Assembly (NCBI GenBank): GCA_035492455.1
Contig: DATJJE010000028.1
Span: 1 to 64,000 of the forward strand
Length of the DNA: 64,000 nt
Reading direction: 5' to 3'
From: Gp6-AA40 sp035492455
Lineage (GTDB): Bacteria; Acidobacteriota; Vicinamibacteria; Vicinamibacterales; UBA2999
The position numbers and the translations under genes were made by a program. Shown in pieces: positions 34,375 to 42,933 of the stretch; position 1 is the stretch's first letter; the number at the start of each line of letters is the position of its first letter. Below the pieces are notes generated by a model, which was not told the origin of the DNA, did not search any database, and saw nothing but the letters and a program-made list of their open reading frames with translations.

Positions 34375-34689
34375 TCAATTCTGACCTTCGACGGTCGGTT
34401 CCTTGGCCTCGTCCGCGCCAATCCGCAGCGAACGCAGGAAGCGCTTGTCGTTAGACGTCAGCTCGAACGCGCGGCGTGCGGGCAACAGGCGAGCGGGCGT
34501 CGTTATCTTCGTCACGGCTGCGCCGTTGTTGCGGTTGACAAAACCCACCACGGCTTCGAGCGTAACCTTCATGTCAAAGCCGGCTTCGCGTGCCTTCGCA
34601 CGACACGCTTCCACTTGGGGATTTTCAGCAACGGCACCGGCGATCGCGTCGGCCAGCTCTTTTGCGAACCGGTTCACGACGTCATCCAT
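34375..34689 (-). CDS. small hypothetical protein
   Basis: A 104-residue protein, unrecognised, predicted helical and cytoplasmic. It opens MDDVVNRFAKELADAIAGAV, has the segment FDMKVTLEAVVGFVNRN, and ends in an acidic tail. The start is well supported by GAGGAGGAAG 7 nt upstream of ATG. A perfect-spacing promoter (34833-34861) drives it with a leader of about 137 nt that can fold. The gene is divergent from the mutase gene and convergent with gpmA. Confidence 0.75.
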   Translation of the reverse strand: MDDVVNRFAKELADAIAGAVAENPQVEACRAKAREAGFDMKVTLEAVVGFVNRNNGAAVTKITTPARLLPARRAFELTSNDKRFLRSLRIGADEAKEPTVEGQN

Positions 34690-34832
34690 ACCTGCTTCCT
34701 CCTCACACCGCCGCCGGGCCGGGATCCGGGGCGTCTCCCGATCCGAACCTGCACGGGCCGGGGAGGCTTGGCAGGGATCGGGCGCCAAAGATGTTCATCT
34801 GTATGGGTTTAGCCTATGGGAAGGCTATCGGC

Positions 34833-34861
34833 ATTGTAGAGGCAGTACTGCAGAGTGTCAA
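34833..34861 (-). promoter_or_regulatory. strong sigma70-type promoter for the 34375-34689 gene
   Basis: Minus strand: TTGACA (34861-34856), 17-nt spacer, TACAAT (34838-34833). This is one of the best sigma70 matches in the window, along with rrn P1. Confidence 0.75.
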
Positions 34862-34904
34862 CGGGGCACCCCAAGGGGTTGGAGGTAGAATCGCCAGGCA
34901 CCAC

Positions 34905-36488
34905 ATGAAAAGCGGTCCCGCCCAGTCTGTCTACCGGACGCCGGCCGACCTGAAAGCCTTCGACCCGGACCGCGACCTTGCCGCTCCAGGGAGCTTCCCG
35001 TTCACCCGGGGTGTCCAGCCGTCGATGTACCGCGGCCGGCCGTGGACGATGCGGCAGTACGCCGGCTTTGCGGATGCGGCGGAATCGAACCGGCGCTACC
35101 GATATCTGCTGTCGCAGGGGGTCAGCGGCCTGAGCGTCGCTTTCGATCTTCCTACGCAGATCGGCTACGACTCTGACCACGCCTTGGCGGCGGGCGAAGT
35201 GGGCCGGGTCGGCGTGGCCATCGACTCGATTGAGGACATGGCCGCGCTGTTCGACGGCATCCCGCTCGATCGCGTCTCGACCTCGATGACCATCAACGCA
35301 ACGGCCATCATCCTCCTCGCCCTCTACATCGCGGTTGCGAAGCGCCAGGGCGTGGCGGCCGGCGCGCTGTCGGGAACGGTGCAGAACGACATCCTGAAGG
35401 AGTACGTCGCCCGCGGCACCTACATTTATCCGCCGCGCCCGTCGATGCGCATCGTCACCGACATCATTGCCTTCTGCGAACGCGAGCTGCCACAGTGGAA
35501 CAGCATCTCGATCAGTGGGTATCACATCCGCGAAGCTGGATCGACGGCCGTGCAGGAGGTCGCCTTCACCCTTGCGCATGCGAGCGCGTACGTGCAGTCG
35601 GCGATCGATGCCGGACTCGACGTCAATTCGTTCGCGCAGCGCATCTCCTTCTTCTTCAACGCGCACAACAATTTCCTCGAAGAGATCGCGAAGTTCCGCG
35701 CCGCCCGGCGGCTGTGGGCCCGCCGCATGAAGGATCGCTTCGGCGCCACGAACCCGCGCGCCCAGCAGCTTCGCTTCCACACGCAGACGGCGGGCAGCAC
35801 GCTTGCCGCACGGCAGCCCGATAACAACATCGTCCGTGTCGCACTGCAGGCGCTGGCGGCGGTGCTCGGCGGGACGCAGTCGCTGCACTGCAACGGCAAG
35901 GACGAAGCGCTGGCGCTGCCGACGGAGGAGAGCGCGACGATCGCGCTGCGCACGCAACAGATCATCCTGCACGAGAGTGGCGTGGCGAATACGGTCGACC
36001 CGACAGGAGGTTCGTACGCGATCGAAGAAATGACCACGCGCATCGAGCGCGAGGCAAGCGACCTGCTCGATCGTATCGATCACATTGGCGGCACACTGGC
36101 GGCCATCGAATCCGGATATATCCAACGGCAGATTCAGGATGCGGCGTACGTCGCCCAGCAGGCGATCGATTCCGGTGCATCCGTGGTGGTCGGCGTGAAC
36201 AAGTTCACGGACGAAACGGCTCCGGTGACCGACGTTTTTCGCATCGACTCAGACATCGAGCGCCGGCAGATCGAACGCGTGCGTGCGGTGCGCGCCGGTC
36301 GCAGTGAGCGTGAGTGGCGGGCAGCCCTTGATGCGGTTGTCGCCGCCGCGCGCGGGAACAGCAACCTGGTGCCGCCGATCGTCGCGGCCGTTGAAGCGCG
36401 CGCCACGCTCGGTGAAATCGCGGATGCGATGCGCAGCGTTTTCGGAGAACATCAGGACGTGTCGCCAGCCGCCACGACTCCCCGGTGA
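34905..36488 (+). CDS. methylmalonyl-CoA mutase-type large subunit (catalytic domain only)
   Basis: A 527-residue acyl-CoA mutase TIM-barrel subunit (adenosylcobalamin-dependent isomerisation of succinyl- and methylmalonyl-CoA). Family blocks are RPWTMRQYAGFADAAESN, LSVAFDLPTQIGYDSD, the QNDILKEYVARGTYIYPP stretch and SISGYHIREAG. The Tyr in RQYAG and Arg in VARGT match the residues that distinguish methylmalonyl-CoA mutase from isobutyryl-CoA mutase. The B12-binding DxHxxG domain is missing, so a separate small subunit is required; none is in the window. The start at ATG 34905 is reasonable but its ribosome site (GGAGG, 19 nt away) is far. Two peptide-ABC ATPase genes follow with a TGATG overlap. 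Confidence 0.9.
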   Translation: MKSGPAQSVYRTPADLKAFDPDRDLAAPGSFPFTRGVQPSMYRGRPWTMRQYAGFADAAESNRRYRYLLSQGVSGLSVAFDLPTQIGYDSDHALAAGEVGRVGVAIDSIEDMAALFDGIPLDRVSTSMTINATAIILLALYIAVAKRQGVAAGALSGTVQNDILKEYVARGTYIYPPRPSMRIVTDIIAFCERELPQWNSISISGYHIREAGSTAVQEVAFTLAHASAYVQSAIDAGLDVNSFAQRISFFFNAHNNFLEEIAKFRAARRLWARRMKDRFGATNPRAQQLRFHTQTAGSTLAARQPDNNIVRVALQALAAVLGGTQSLHCNGKDEALALPTEESATIALRTQQIILHESGVANTVDPTGGSYAIEEMTTRIEREASDLLDRIDHIGGTLAAIESGYIQRQIQDAAYVAQQAIDSGASVVVGVNKFTDETAPVTDVFRIDSDIERRQIERVRAVRAGRSEREWRAALDAVVAAARGNSNLVPPIVAAVEARATLGEIADAMRSVFGEHQDVSPAATTPR

Positions 36489-37270
36489 TGGCTACGCCGC
36501 TGCTCGACGTCGAACATCTCTCGGTGACCTTTGGCGGCCCGACTCCGGCCGTGGACGACGTCAGCTTTCAGATTGCGGCGGGTGAAACGCTCGGGCTCGT
36601 GGGCGAGTCCGGCAGTGGCAAGTCTGTCACTGCTTTTTCGATTCTGCGCCTGCTGCAGGTACCGGGCAGAATCATCGGCGGAAGGGTGATCTTCGAAGGG
36701 CGCGATCTCCTGGCGCTCAGCGAAGGCGAGATGCGCGAGGTCCGTGGCGCCGGCATCTCGCTAATCTTTCAGGAGCCGATGACGGCGCTGAATCCGGTGA
36801 TGCGCGTCGGCGACCAGATCGCGGAGGCGCTGCTCGTCCACCGCAAGGCGACCCGCGCGGAGGCACGCGACCGCGCCATCGAGCTGCTCGAGGCCGTGAA
36901 GATTCCGGATGCCGGCCGCCGCGTCCGCGACTATCCGCATCAGCTCTCGGGCGGCATGCGGCAACGCGTGATGATTGCTATCGCGCTTGCCTGCCGGCCG
37001 CGGCTTGTCATCGCCGACGAGCCGACCACGGCGCTCGACGTCACCATTCAGGCACAGGTGCTGGAGTTGCTGCGGGAATTGAAGGGACGCTACAACCTCG
37101 CGATTCTGCTCATCACGCACGATTTCGGCATCATCGCGGAGATGGCCGACCGCGTTGCGGTGATGTTCAAAGGCAGACTCGTCGAAGAGGGGGCCGTTCG
37201 CGATGTGCTGCGCAACCCACGCGATGAGTACACGCGCAATCTTCTTGCCGCCGTGCCAGGCGCTCGTTGA
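36488..37270 (+). CDS. peptide/nickel-type ABC transporter ATPase (DppD-like)
   Basis: A 260-residue ABC ATPase of the oligopeptide/dipeptide branch. Walker A is GESGSGKS, signature LSGGMRQR, Walker B LVIADEPTTALD and the H-loop LLITHD. The C-terminus is truncated before the usual Cys-rich extension of DppD, which may carry an Fe-S cluster. The ATG overlaps the mutase stop (TGATG). No permease or binding-protein genes are nearby, so transporter partners must be encoded elsewhere. Confidence 0.92.
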   Translation: MATPLLDVEHLSVTFGGPTPAVDDVSFQIAAGETLGLVGESGSGKSVTAFSILRLLQVPGRIIGGRVIFEGRDLLALSEGEMREVRGAGISLIFQEPMTALNPVMRVGDQIAEALLVHRKATRAEARDRAIELLEAVKIPDAGRRVRDYPHQLSGGMRQRVMIAIALACRPRLVIADEPTTALDVTIQAQVLELLRELKGRYNLAILLITHDFGIIAEMADRVAVMFKGRLVEEGAVRDVLRNPRDEYTRNLLAAVPGAR

Positions 37271-38172
37271 TGTCCTTCGACTCCGCTCAAAACAAACCGC
37301 TCATCGAAGTCCGCAACCTGGTGAAGCACTTCGTCCGCACGCAAGGCCTCTTCCGTGCGCCGTCGATCGTCAAGGCCGTAGACGACGTGAGCTTCGCGAT
37401 CGCTCAAGGGGAAATGTTCGGTCTGGTCGGCGAATCAGGCAGCGGCAAGAGCACGACCGGCCGCTGCATCCTGCGGCTGATTGAACCGACCTCCGGCGAG
37501 GTGCTGTTCCGCGGCGAAAATGTCCTGCAGTTTTCCAGCGAGCGGATGCGCGCCGCACGCCGCGACATGCAGATCGTTTTTCAGGACCCGTACTCCTCAC
37601 TCAACCCGCGCATGCGCGTCGGCGAGATTGTCGAGGAGCCGCTGGTCATCCACAAGCTCGGAACGAGAACCGAACGTCGTGCGCGTGTCTCCGAGCTGTT
37701 CCGGCTGGTGGGTCTTGACCCTGCATATGTCGAGCGGTATCCGCACCAGTTCAGCGGCGGGCAGCGTCAACGCATTGGCATCGCCAGGGCGCTGGCGCTG
37801 AATCCGGCGCTGGTCATCGCAGACGAGGCGGTGTCGGCGCTCGATGTGTCCATTCAGGCGCAGGTCGTCAAGCTGCTGCTCGATTTGAAAGAACGGCTGC
37901 GGCTCACGTACTTATTCATCGCCCACGACCTTCGATTGGTCGAGCACATCTGCACACGCGTCGCGGTGATGTACCTCGGAAAGATCGTGGAGCTCGGCGA
38001 GACCAGCGCGTTGTTCGCCAACCCCACGCATCCGTACACGAAGGCGCTTCTCAGCGCCATCCCGGTACTCGATCCCGACGCGCCGCGGCAGCGCATCGAG
38101 CTCGATCCATCGTCGTTTGAAAGGGATGCGCCGTTGAAATCAGTCGGCGTGAAGCATTGGGCTGCTGTGTAA
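37270..38172 (+). CDS. peptide/nickel-type ABC transporter ATPase (DppF/OppF-like)
   Basis: A 300-residue ABC ATPase paired with the preceding one; together they would form the heterodimeric motor of a peptide importer. Walker A is GESGSGKS, Q-loop QDPYSSLNP, signature FSGGQRQR and Walker B LVIADEAVSALD (Ala in place of Pro at ADEP). HPYTKALLSAIPV marks the oligopeptide class. It starts at ATG 37270 by a TGATG overlap. The stop lies at the foot of the hairpin at 38171-38251. Confidence 0.93.
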   Translation: MSFDSAQNKPLIEVRNLVKHFVRTQGLFRAPSIVKAVDDVSFAIAQGEMFGLVGESGSGKSTTGRCILRLIEPTSGEVLFRGENVLQFSSERMRAARRDMQIVFQDPYSSLNPRMRVGEIVEEPLVIHKLGTRTERRARVSELFRLVGLDPAYVERYPHQFSGGQRQRIGIARALALNPALVIADEAVSALDVSIQAQVVKLLLDLKERLRLTYLFIAHDLRLVEHICTRVAVMYLGKIVELGETSALFANPTHPYTKALLSAIPVLDPDAPRQRIELDPSSFERDAPLKSVGVKHWAAV

Positions 38173-38251
38173 GCTCCAAGGTCCAAGCTCCAAGAGCCAA
38201 TCAGATCCAGTTGCTAAGGTGTTGGAGCTTGGAGCTTGGACCTTGGAACTT
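38171..38251. repeat. 24-bp-arm inverted repeat of CCAAG units at a convergent junction (locus B)
   Basis: The left arm (38171-38194) is built from AGCTCCAAG and GTCCAAG units. The right arm (38228-38251) is its reverse complement with one mismatch in 24, separated by about 33 nt. It spans the dppF stop and the last codons of the LolD-type gene (tail QVPRSKLQAPTP). Confidence 0.85.
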
Positions 38252-38930
38252 GGATCTTGACGTCGTCTTCCACCTGCCCGTCCCTGATGTGAATGGTGCG
38301 GTCGGCGAACGCGGCCACGTCGGCTTCGTGGGTGACGAGCACGATTGTGTTGCCAGCCTGGTGCAGCTTCGCGAACAGCGCCATGATCTCGTTGCCGGTT
38401 TTGGTGTCGAGATTGCCCGTCGGCTCGTCGGCGAGCAGGATTGAAGGGTTGTTCACCAGCGCTCGCGCGATGGCCACGCGCTGACGCTGGCCGCCCGATA
38501 GCTCGTTCGGGCGATGGTTCATGCGATCCGCAAGCTCGACTCGCTCCAGCGCAGCCCGCGCGCGTTTTTCGCGATCCGCGGCGGTGACACCCGCATAGAC
38601 CAGCGGCAGCTCGACATTGTGGAGCGCCGACGCTCGCGGCAGCAGGTTGAACGTCTGAAAGACGAAGCCAATCTCTTCGTTGCGTATGCGCGCCAGCTCG
38701 TTGTCGTTCATCTCACCAACCTGCTTGCCGTTCAGCAGGTAGCTGCCCCGGCTGGGCGTGTCGAGACAGCCAATGAGGTTCATCAGCGTGGACTTACCCG
38801 AGCCGGACGGCCCCATGATGGCAACGTACTCTGCGCGGTCGATGTCGACGGACACACCCCGCAGCGCGTGGATTTCTTCCGAGCCCATCACGTACGTCTT
38901 CCAGAGATCGCGGGTCTCTATCAGCGCCAT
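38214..38930 (-). CDS. LolD/MacB-type ABC transporter ATPase
   Basis: A 238-residue ATPase of the MacB/LolD/FtsE group, which drives extraction of lipoproteins, export or septum-linked processes. Walker A is GPSGSGKST, signature LSGGQRQR, Walker B ILLADEPTGNLD, H-loop VTHEAD. No permease gene is adjacent in this window. The last 12 or so residues (QVPRSKLQAPTP) are encoded by the right arm of the inverted repeat and are probably not conserved. TAATAC lies 6 nt before the ATG, a weak candidate for a leaderless start. Confidence 0.92.
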   Translation of the reverse strand: MALIETRDLWKTYVMGSEEIHALRGVSVDIDRAEYVAIMGPSGSGKSTLMNLIGCLDTPSRGSYLLNGKQVGEMNDNELARIRNEEIGFVFQTFNLLPRASALHNVELPLVYAGVTAADREKRARAALERVELADRMNHRPNELSGGQRQRVAIARALVNNPSILLADEPTGNLDTKTGNEIMALFAKLHQAGNTIVLVTHEADVAAFADRTIHIRDGQVEDDVKIQVPRSKLQAPTP

Positions 38931-38964
38931 TGAGAGGTATTACGGCGGTCCCCGCTCGGGGGTT

Positions 38965-39774
38965 TCACATGGTCTTGAGGCGGGCGACCAGCGCCTTGAC
39001 GAGGGGCGGCGCGTCGGTCGGTACGTGCGCACTCCAGGAGCGGGTGTTGACCGGAACCATCACGAGCCTGGTCTTCGTGGCCTTACGCATCGATTCTTTG
39101 AGCGCAGCCGCCAGTTCACCGGCGGGAGCAATCGCCGGCCCCATCAGGAACACGATACAGGTGTCGCGCTGGCTGTCTTTGGGGATGCGGGACGCCATGT
39201 CCCATGCATCCGTCAACGCGGAACCGTCCACTTGCGGAACGAATCGACCGAGGACGCGCGGCGGCAGTTTCAAACTCCAGAACTTCGCCTTGGGGATGCA
39301 GGTCACCTGAAAGCCAGACAGCGAGAACTCTTCCCAGCTCTGAAATTCGCCGGTGAGCGCCGAGCGGAATCGCGCCACCGTCGCGCGCTGAACGAGGTCG
39401 CTGGCGCCGGCACGCTCCTGCTGGAACACTGAGGCGCCGCTCGTCCCCGGCGGGGGTTCAGACGTCCTGGCGCTCGATTGCGAAGGTCGTTGTGGCGGTG
39501 CGGCCGCCGTGGCTCCTACGGGACGGCTTGCCACCGTTCCGGTTATCAGACCATCGTCCGCGTCGTATTCGGCACGTGCGACTGGGTCGGTCAGCGTCTT
39601 GTACGCGCGCGTCAGGTCCGCCGCTTTCGCTGCCGCAATTTCCTGGAATTCGGCACCGAGATGCTGAACCTTGTCCGGATGGTACTTGGCGATTTCCCGC
39701 CGGAACGCGCGCTTGATTTCGTCGACGGACGCGTCCGGGGCAACGGAAAGCAGCTCGTAGAACGGTTTGGCCAC
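38965..39774 (-). CDS. J-domain protein
   Basis: A 269-residue protein with an N-terminal J domain (about 4-70, HPD at 32-34) that would recruit and stimulate a DnaK-type chaperone. A Pro/Ser/Ala linker (about 85-118) is followed by a C-terminal alpha/beta region (about 130-269) that is not a DnaJ substrate-binding domain. That part looks like a PATAN- or TerD-like unknown. It is 4 nt after the PilB/GspE-type gene, so its client may be the pilus or secretion motor. Confidence 0.85.
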   Translation of the reverse strand: MAKPFYELLSVAPDASVDEIKRAFRREIAKYHPDKVQHLGAEFQEIAAAKAADLTRAYKTLTDPVARAEYDADDGLITGTVASRPVGATAAAPPQRPSQSSARTSEPPPGTSGASVFQQERAGASDLVQRATVARFRSALTGEFQSWEEFSLSGFQVTCIPKAKFWSLKLPPRVLGRFVPQVDGSALTDAWDMASRIPKDSQRDTCIVFLMGPAIAPAGELAAALKESMRKATKTRLVMVPVNTRSWSAHVPTDAPPLVKALVARLKTM

Positions 39775-39778
39775 GACG

Positions 39779-41818
39779 CTATTTCTTGAATTCGGCGACG
39801 TTGGTGGCGGCCGGCAGCTCGCGCCTCTGACGCTGGTCGCGAAGCTTTCTCGGCCGTCGTGACGGCGTGCCTTCCGCGCTCTTGGCGCAGTACGGACAGA
39901 ACTTCCAGCCGCTCTGCAGCGGCTTGCCGCAGTGCGGACAGCCGCCGCCGACGCGATGGCCGCATGACGGGCACGCCGCGAATTCGGCGGACACGCCGGC
40001 GCCGCACTGGGGGCACAGCGATCGGGTTTCGCGGACTTCGGTGACGACGCGCAGCAGCTCGTCCGGCGTCGTCACGCCTGCCTTCACCTTCAGCAGCCCG
40101 TCTTCGCCGAGCGACACCATTCCGCCGCTCACCGCGGCGTCACGCAGCTGCGCTTCGGAGCCGCGCTGCGCGATCATGCGGCGCAGCTTGTCGCTGACGT
40201 GCATGATTTCGTAGATGCCGACGCGGCCGCGGTAGCCGGTGTGATTGCACTGGTCGCAGCCGACGGCGCGGTAGAAGGTCAGCGTCGCCGCTTCCATTTC
40301 CGTCACGCTCATGGCGCGCAGCGTCTCGGCATCCGGCGTGTAAGGCCGACGGCAATGCATGCAGAGCCGCCGCATCAGGCGCTGTGCGATTACGCCGATG
40401 AGCGCGGATGCGCTGACGTACGGCTCGATGCCGATGTCGGTCAAACGCGTCACACACGACGGCGCGTCGTCGGTGTGCAGCGTCGAGAGCACGAGGTGGC
40501 CGGTCTGCGCGGCCTGCATCGCGATGCGTGCCGTCTCCTGGTCGCGGATCTCGCCGACGAGGACGACGTCCGGGTCCTGCCGCAGGATGGAACGCAGCGC
40601 GCTCGCGAAGGTGAGTTTGATCTTGTCGTTAATCTGCGTCTGGTTCACGCCTGGAATCTGATACTCGACCGGATCTTCAATCGTGATGATGTTCGTCCGC
40701 TCGGACCGCACCGACGTCAACGCCGAACAGAGCGTCGTCGTCTTGCCCGATCCGGTCGGGCCGACCACGAGGATCATCCCGTGTTGATGCCGCAGGAAGA
40801 AGCGGATCTGCTCGAGCGAGGTCGCCGAGAACCCGAGCTCCTCGAGCGGCGGAACACCTTTGCGGTTGTCGAGCACACGCAGCACGATCTTCTCGCCGAA
40901 GATCGTTCGCAGTGTCGAGGCGCGGAAGTCGACCTCCTGTCCATCGTCGGCGCTTGCGCGGATGCGGCCATCCTGCGGCAGCCGCTTCTCCGCGATGTCC
41001 ATGCCGCCCATGATCTTCATGCGCGCGACGAACCCTTCGTGCACCCACTTCGGCAGGTCCATCACTTCCTTCAACAAACCGTCCAAGCGGTGCCGGACGA
41101 CGAGGTTGTTCTCCGTCGGCTCGATGTGAATGTCGCTCGCGCGGCTCTTCAGCGCGCTCTTGATGACCAGATCGACAAGGTCGATGATGGGCGCCGTTTC
41201 CGGCGTCGCGCCTTTGAGGTTGCTGGCCGTTTCGAAGACATCCTCTTCGACGCGCCGCGCAGCGAGTGCGGCCTGATCGCCGATCGGCGCAAGCATGCCG
41301 CCACGTGATGTCGCCTCACTGGCCTGCTGCGCGGAGGGCGGCGTCACCTGCACGGCGATGCCCGAGCCGGCTTGATTCAACCGCGCGAGCGCCTTGTCCG
41401 GATACGAGGAATGGATCGCGTCGAGAATCTCTTGCTTCGTTGAAACGACCTGCTTGATGCGGTACCCGGTCTGAAATTCCAGATCCTGGACCAACGTGAA
41501 GAGCAGGGGGTCCGACATGGCGACCGTCAGCAGATTTTTCTCCACACCGATCGCAAGGCAGGTCCGCTTGAGCGCCACCTCTTTCGGGATCAGGACGACC
41601 GCCGTCGGGTCTGGCGCACGCTCGGTGAGATTGACGTAGGAGAACCCGAGTTGGTAGGCGAGCGCCTTCGCGATCTGGCGCTCGGTCGCCAGATTCATGC
41701 GGACGAGCACCGCGCCAAGCCGCTCACCCGAGCGCTTGTGTTCGGCGAGTGCTGTTTGCAGGTCTGCTTCGGTGATCAGTCCCGCCTGGATGAGACATTC
41801 ACCGATTTTCTTGCGCAC
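39779..41818 (-). CDS. PilB/GspE-type assembly ATPase with C-terminal zinc-ribbon extension
   Basis: A 679-residue motor for type IV pili or type II secretion. An N-terminal MshEN domain (ERLGAVLVRMNLATERQIAKAL) is the fold that binds c-di-GMP in relatives. The ATPase core has Walker A GPTGSGKTTT, an Asp box, Walker B and a tetra-Cys site (CMHC with CDQC). Beyond the usual end is a double zinc ribbon (CPQC, CPSC, CPHC, CPYC) and a basic tail. The GTG at 41818 has an AGGGAG site; an in-frame ATG at 41860 is the alternative. It is divergent from a GGDEF gene. Confidence 0.93.
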   Translation of the reverse strand: MRKKIGECLIQAGLITEADLQTALAEHKRSGERLGAVLVRMNLATERQIAKALAYQLGFSYVNLTERAPDPTAVVLIPKEVALKRTCLAIGVEKNLLTVAMSDPLLFTLVQDLEFQTGYRIKQVVSTKQEILDAIHSSYPDKALARLNQAGSGIAVQVTPPSAQQASEATSRGGMLAPIGDQAALAARRVEEDVFETASNLKGATPETAPIIDLVDLVIKSALKSRASDIHIEPTENNLVVRHRLDGLLKEVMDLPKWVHEGFVARMKIMGGMDIAEKRLPQDGRIRASADDGQEVDFRASTLRTIFGEKIVLRVLDNRKGVPPLEELGFSATSLEQIRFFLRHQHGMILVVGPTGSGKTTTLCSALTSVRSERTNIITIEDPVEYQIPGVNQTQINDKIKLTFASALRSILRQDPDVVLVGEIRDQETARIAMQAAQTGHLVLSTLHTDDAPSCVTRLTDIGIEPYVSASALIGVIAQRLMRRLCMHCRRPYTPDAETLRAMSVTEMEAATLTFYRAVGCDQCNHTGYRGRVGIYEIMHVSDKLRRMIAQRGSEAQLRDAAVSGGMVSLGEDGLLKVKAGVTTPDELLRVVTEVRETRSLCPQCGAGVSAEFAACPSCGHRVGGGCPHCGKPLQSGWKFCPYCAKSAEGTPSRRPRKLRDQRQRRELPAATNVAEFKK

Positions 41819-41921
41819 GCGCTGGCAATCTCCCTGGGAGAATACGGGCCGGACCCCCATTCTTTCGGCGGATCTCGGCCGCTGCGGTAGAACGCGTGCG
41901 GGATGCCAGACCTCTACGTTG

Positions 41922-42926
41922 ATGGAAAGAATGCGTTGCTCCGATACCCCTACCAAAGTGCAGGAGCGCGCCCAGATATCCCGGTTGCTCGAGCAACGTT
42001 CCGACACCATCCTGAACGATGCCGTCGCCATCTTTCCCTTCGCGGGAGCAGATTCGTCGGATCAAGGTCGCTCCGCCACCCTCGCCGATCTCATGCTGCA
42101 ACTGCTCACGGCTGCTGTGCGCGACGGCGAGCTCGATCCGCGCACCGGCCGCGTCGCGGATCTACGCCAGCTCGCGGTCGACTTCGGACTGACAGTGCGG
42201 CAGCTCTTTGGCCTCGTGTACGTCGTGGAGCGCGCGGCGCTCGACGAGCTGGCGCTGGATGAGTCGTTCGGAGCCACCACGGAAGGATGGCCTGGCATTG
42301 CGCAGATGGTGCGTCGCGGATCCTTCGACGTGCTTGCCGCCGTGGCCGAGCGGATCGCGCGGGAACCCGATCAGTCAGCGCTGCACGATTCGCTGACTGC
42401 GCTGCACACGCGCGCGGTACTGCTGGCAGCGCTCGAGAAGGAAATGCGGCGCGCCGAGCGCTTCCAGCATCCATTCGCCATCATCCTCGTCGACGTCGAC
42501 CACCTCGCGGCCATCAACTCACAACATGGCTACGGCTTCGGCGACCGCGTCCTCGAGCGCATTGGCATTGTCATTCGCAATTACTTCCGAGAGCACGACT
42601 GGGTGACGCGGTGCGCGGAAGACACCTTCGCGGTTCTGCTGCCGGAAACGACACGAGCCAATGCGGCCTCGCTTGCCGACGGTTTGCGCGTGATGGTCGA
42701 GGAGCGCCTGGCGCTCCGCGACTACCGGACGGAAGAGCATGTGCAGGTCACCGTGTCAGTTGCTGTGCTGATCGGCGACGGACGCAATTCGTATCAGGCG
42801 GACTCGCTGCTTCGACAGGGCGACGAAGCGATTCTGCGCGCGAAGCGCGCCGGGCGGAATCGCGTCGAAGTGGTGGAAGTCGGCGGCACGAGAATTCCGC
42901 GCGCCGCCAGGATGCGCGGCGTTTGA
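41922..42926 (+). CDS. GGDEF-domain protein with degenerate active site
   Basis: A 334-residue cytoplasmic protein. An unrecognised N-terminal helical region (about 1-150) is followed by a GGDEF fold (about 165-320, DSLTALHTR, VDVDHLAAINSQHGYGFGD). The signature loop reads RCAEDTF where active enzymes have GGDEF, so cyclase activity is doubtful and an effector or inactive-sensor role is likelier. The start is the first ATG clear of the divergent PilB/GspE gene; others are possible (41931). The 3' end lies 7 nt from the convergent M20 peptidase gene. Confidence 0.85.
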   Translation: MERMRCSDTPTKVQERAQISRLLEQRSDTILNDAVAIFPFAGADSSDQGRSATLADLMLQLLTAAVRDGELDPRTGRVADLRQLAVDFGLTVRQLFGLVYVVERAALDELALDESFGATTEGWPGIAQMVRRGSFDVLAAVAERIAREPDQSALHDSLTALHTRAVLLAALEKEMRRAERFQHPFAIILVDVDHLAAINSQHGYGFGDRVLERIGIVIRNYFREHDWVTRCAEDTFAVLLPETTRANAASLADGLRVMVEERLALRDYRTEEHVQVTVSVAVLIGDGRNSYQADSLLRQGDEAILRAKRAGRNRVEVVEVGGTRIPRAARMRGV

Positions 42927-42933
42927 CCGGCCG

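Noticed and set aside
34690..34904. Cobalamin riboswitch upstream of the mutase gene.
   Set aside because: No B12-box sequence or conserved core seen on the plus strand; the only long foldable leader is for the opposite gene.
34590..34904. Upstream extension of the mutase frame to 34590.
   Set aside because: The extension overlaps an unrelated small gene and its promoter and has no family similarity; start taken at 34905.
40199..41308. Open frame opposite the PilB/GspE-type gene.
   Set aside because: Antisense shadow of the ATPase frame, no recognisable domain, same in many other GC-rich genes here.
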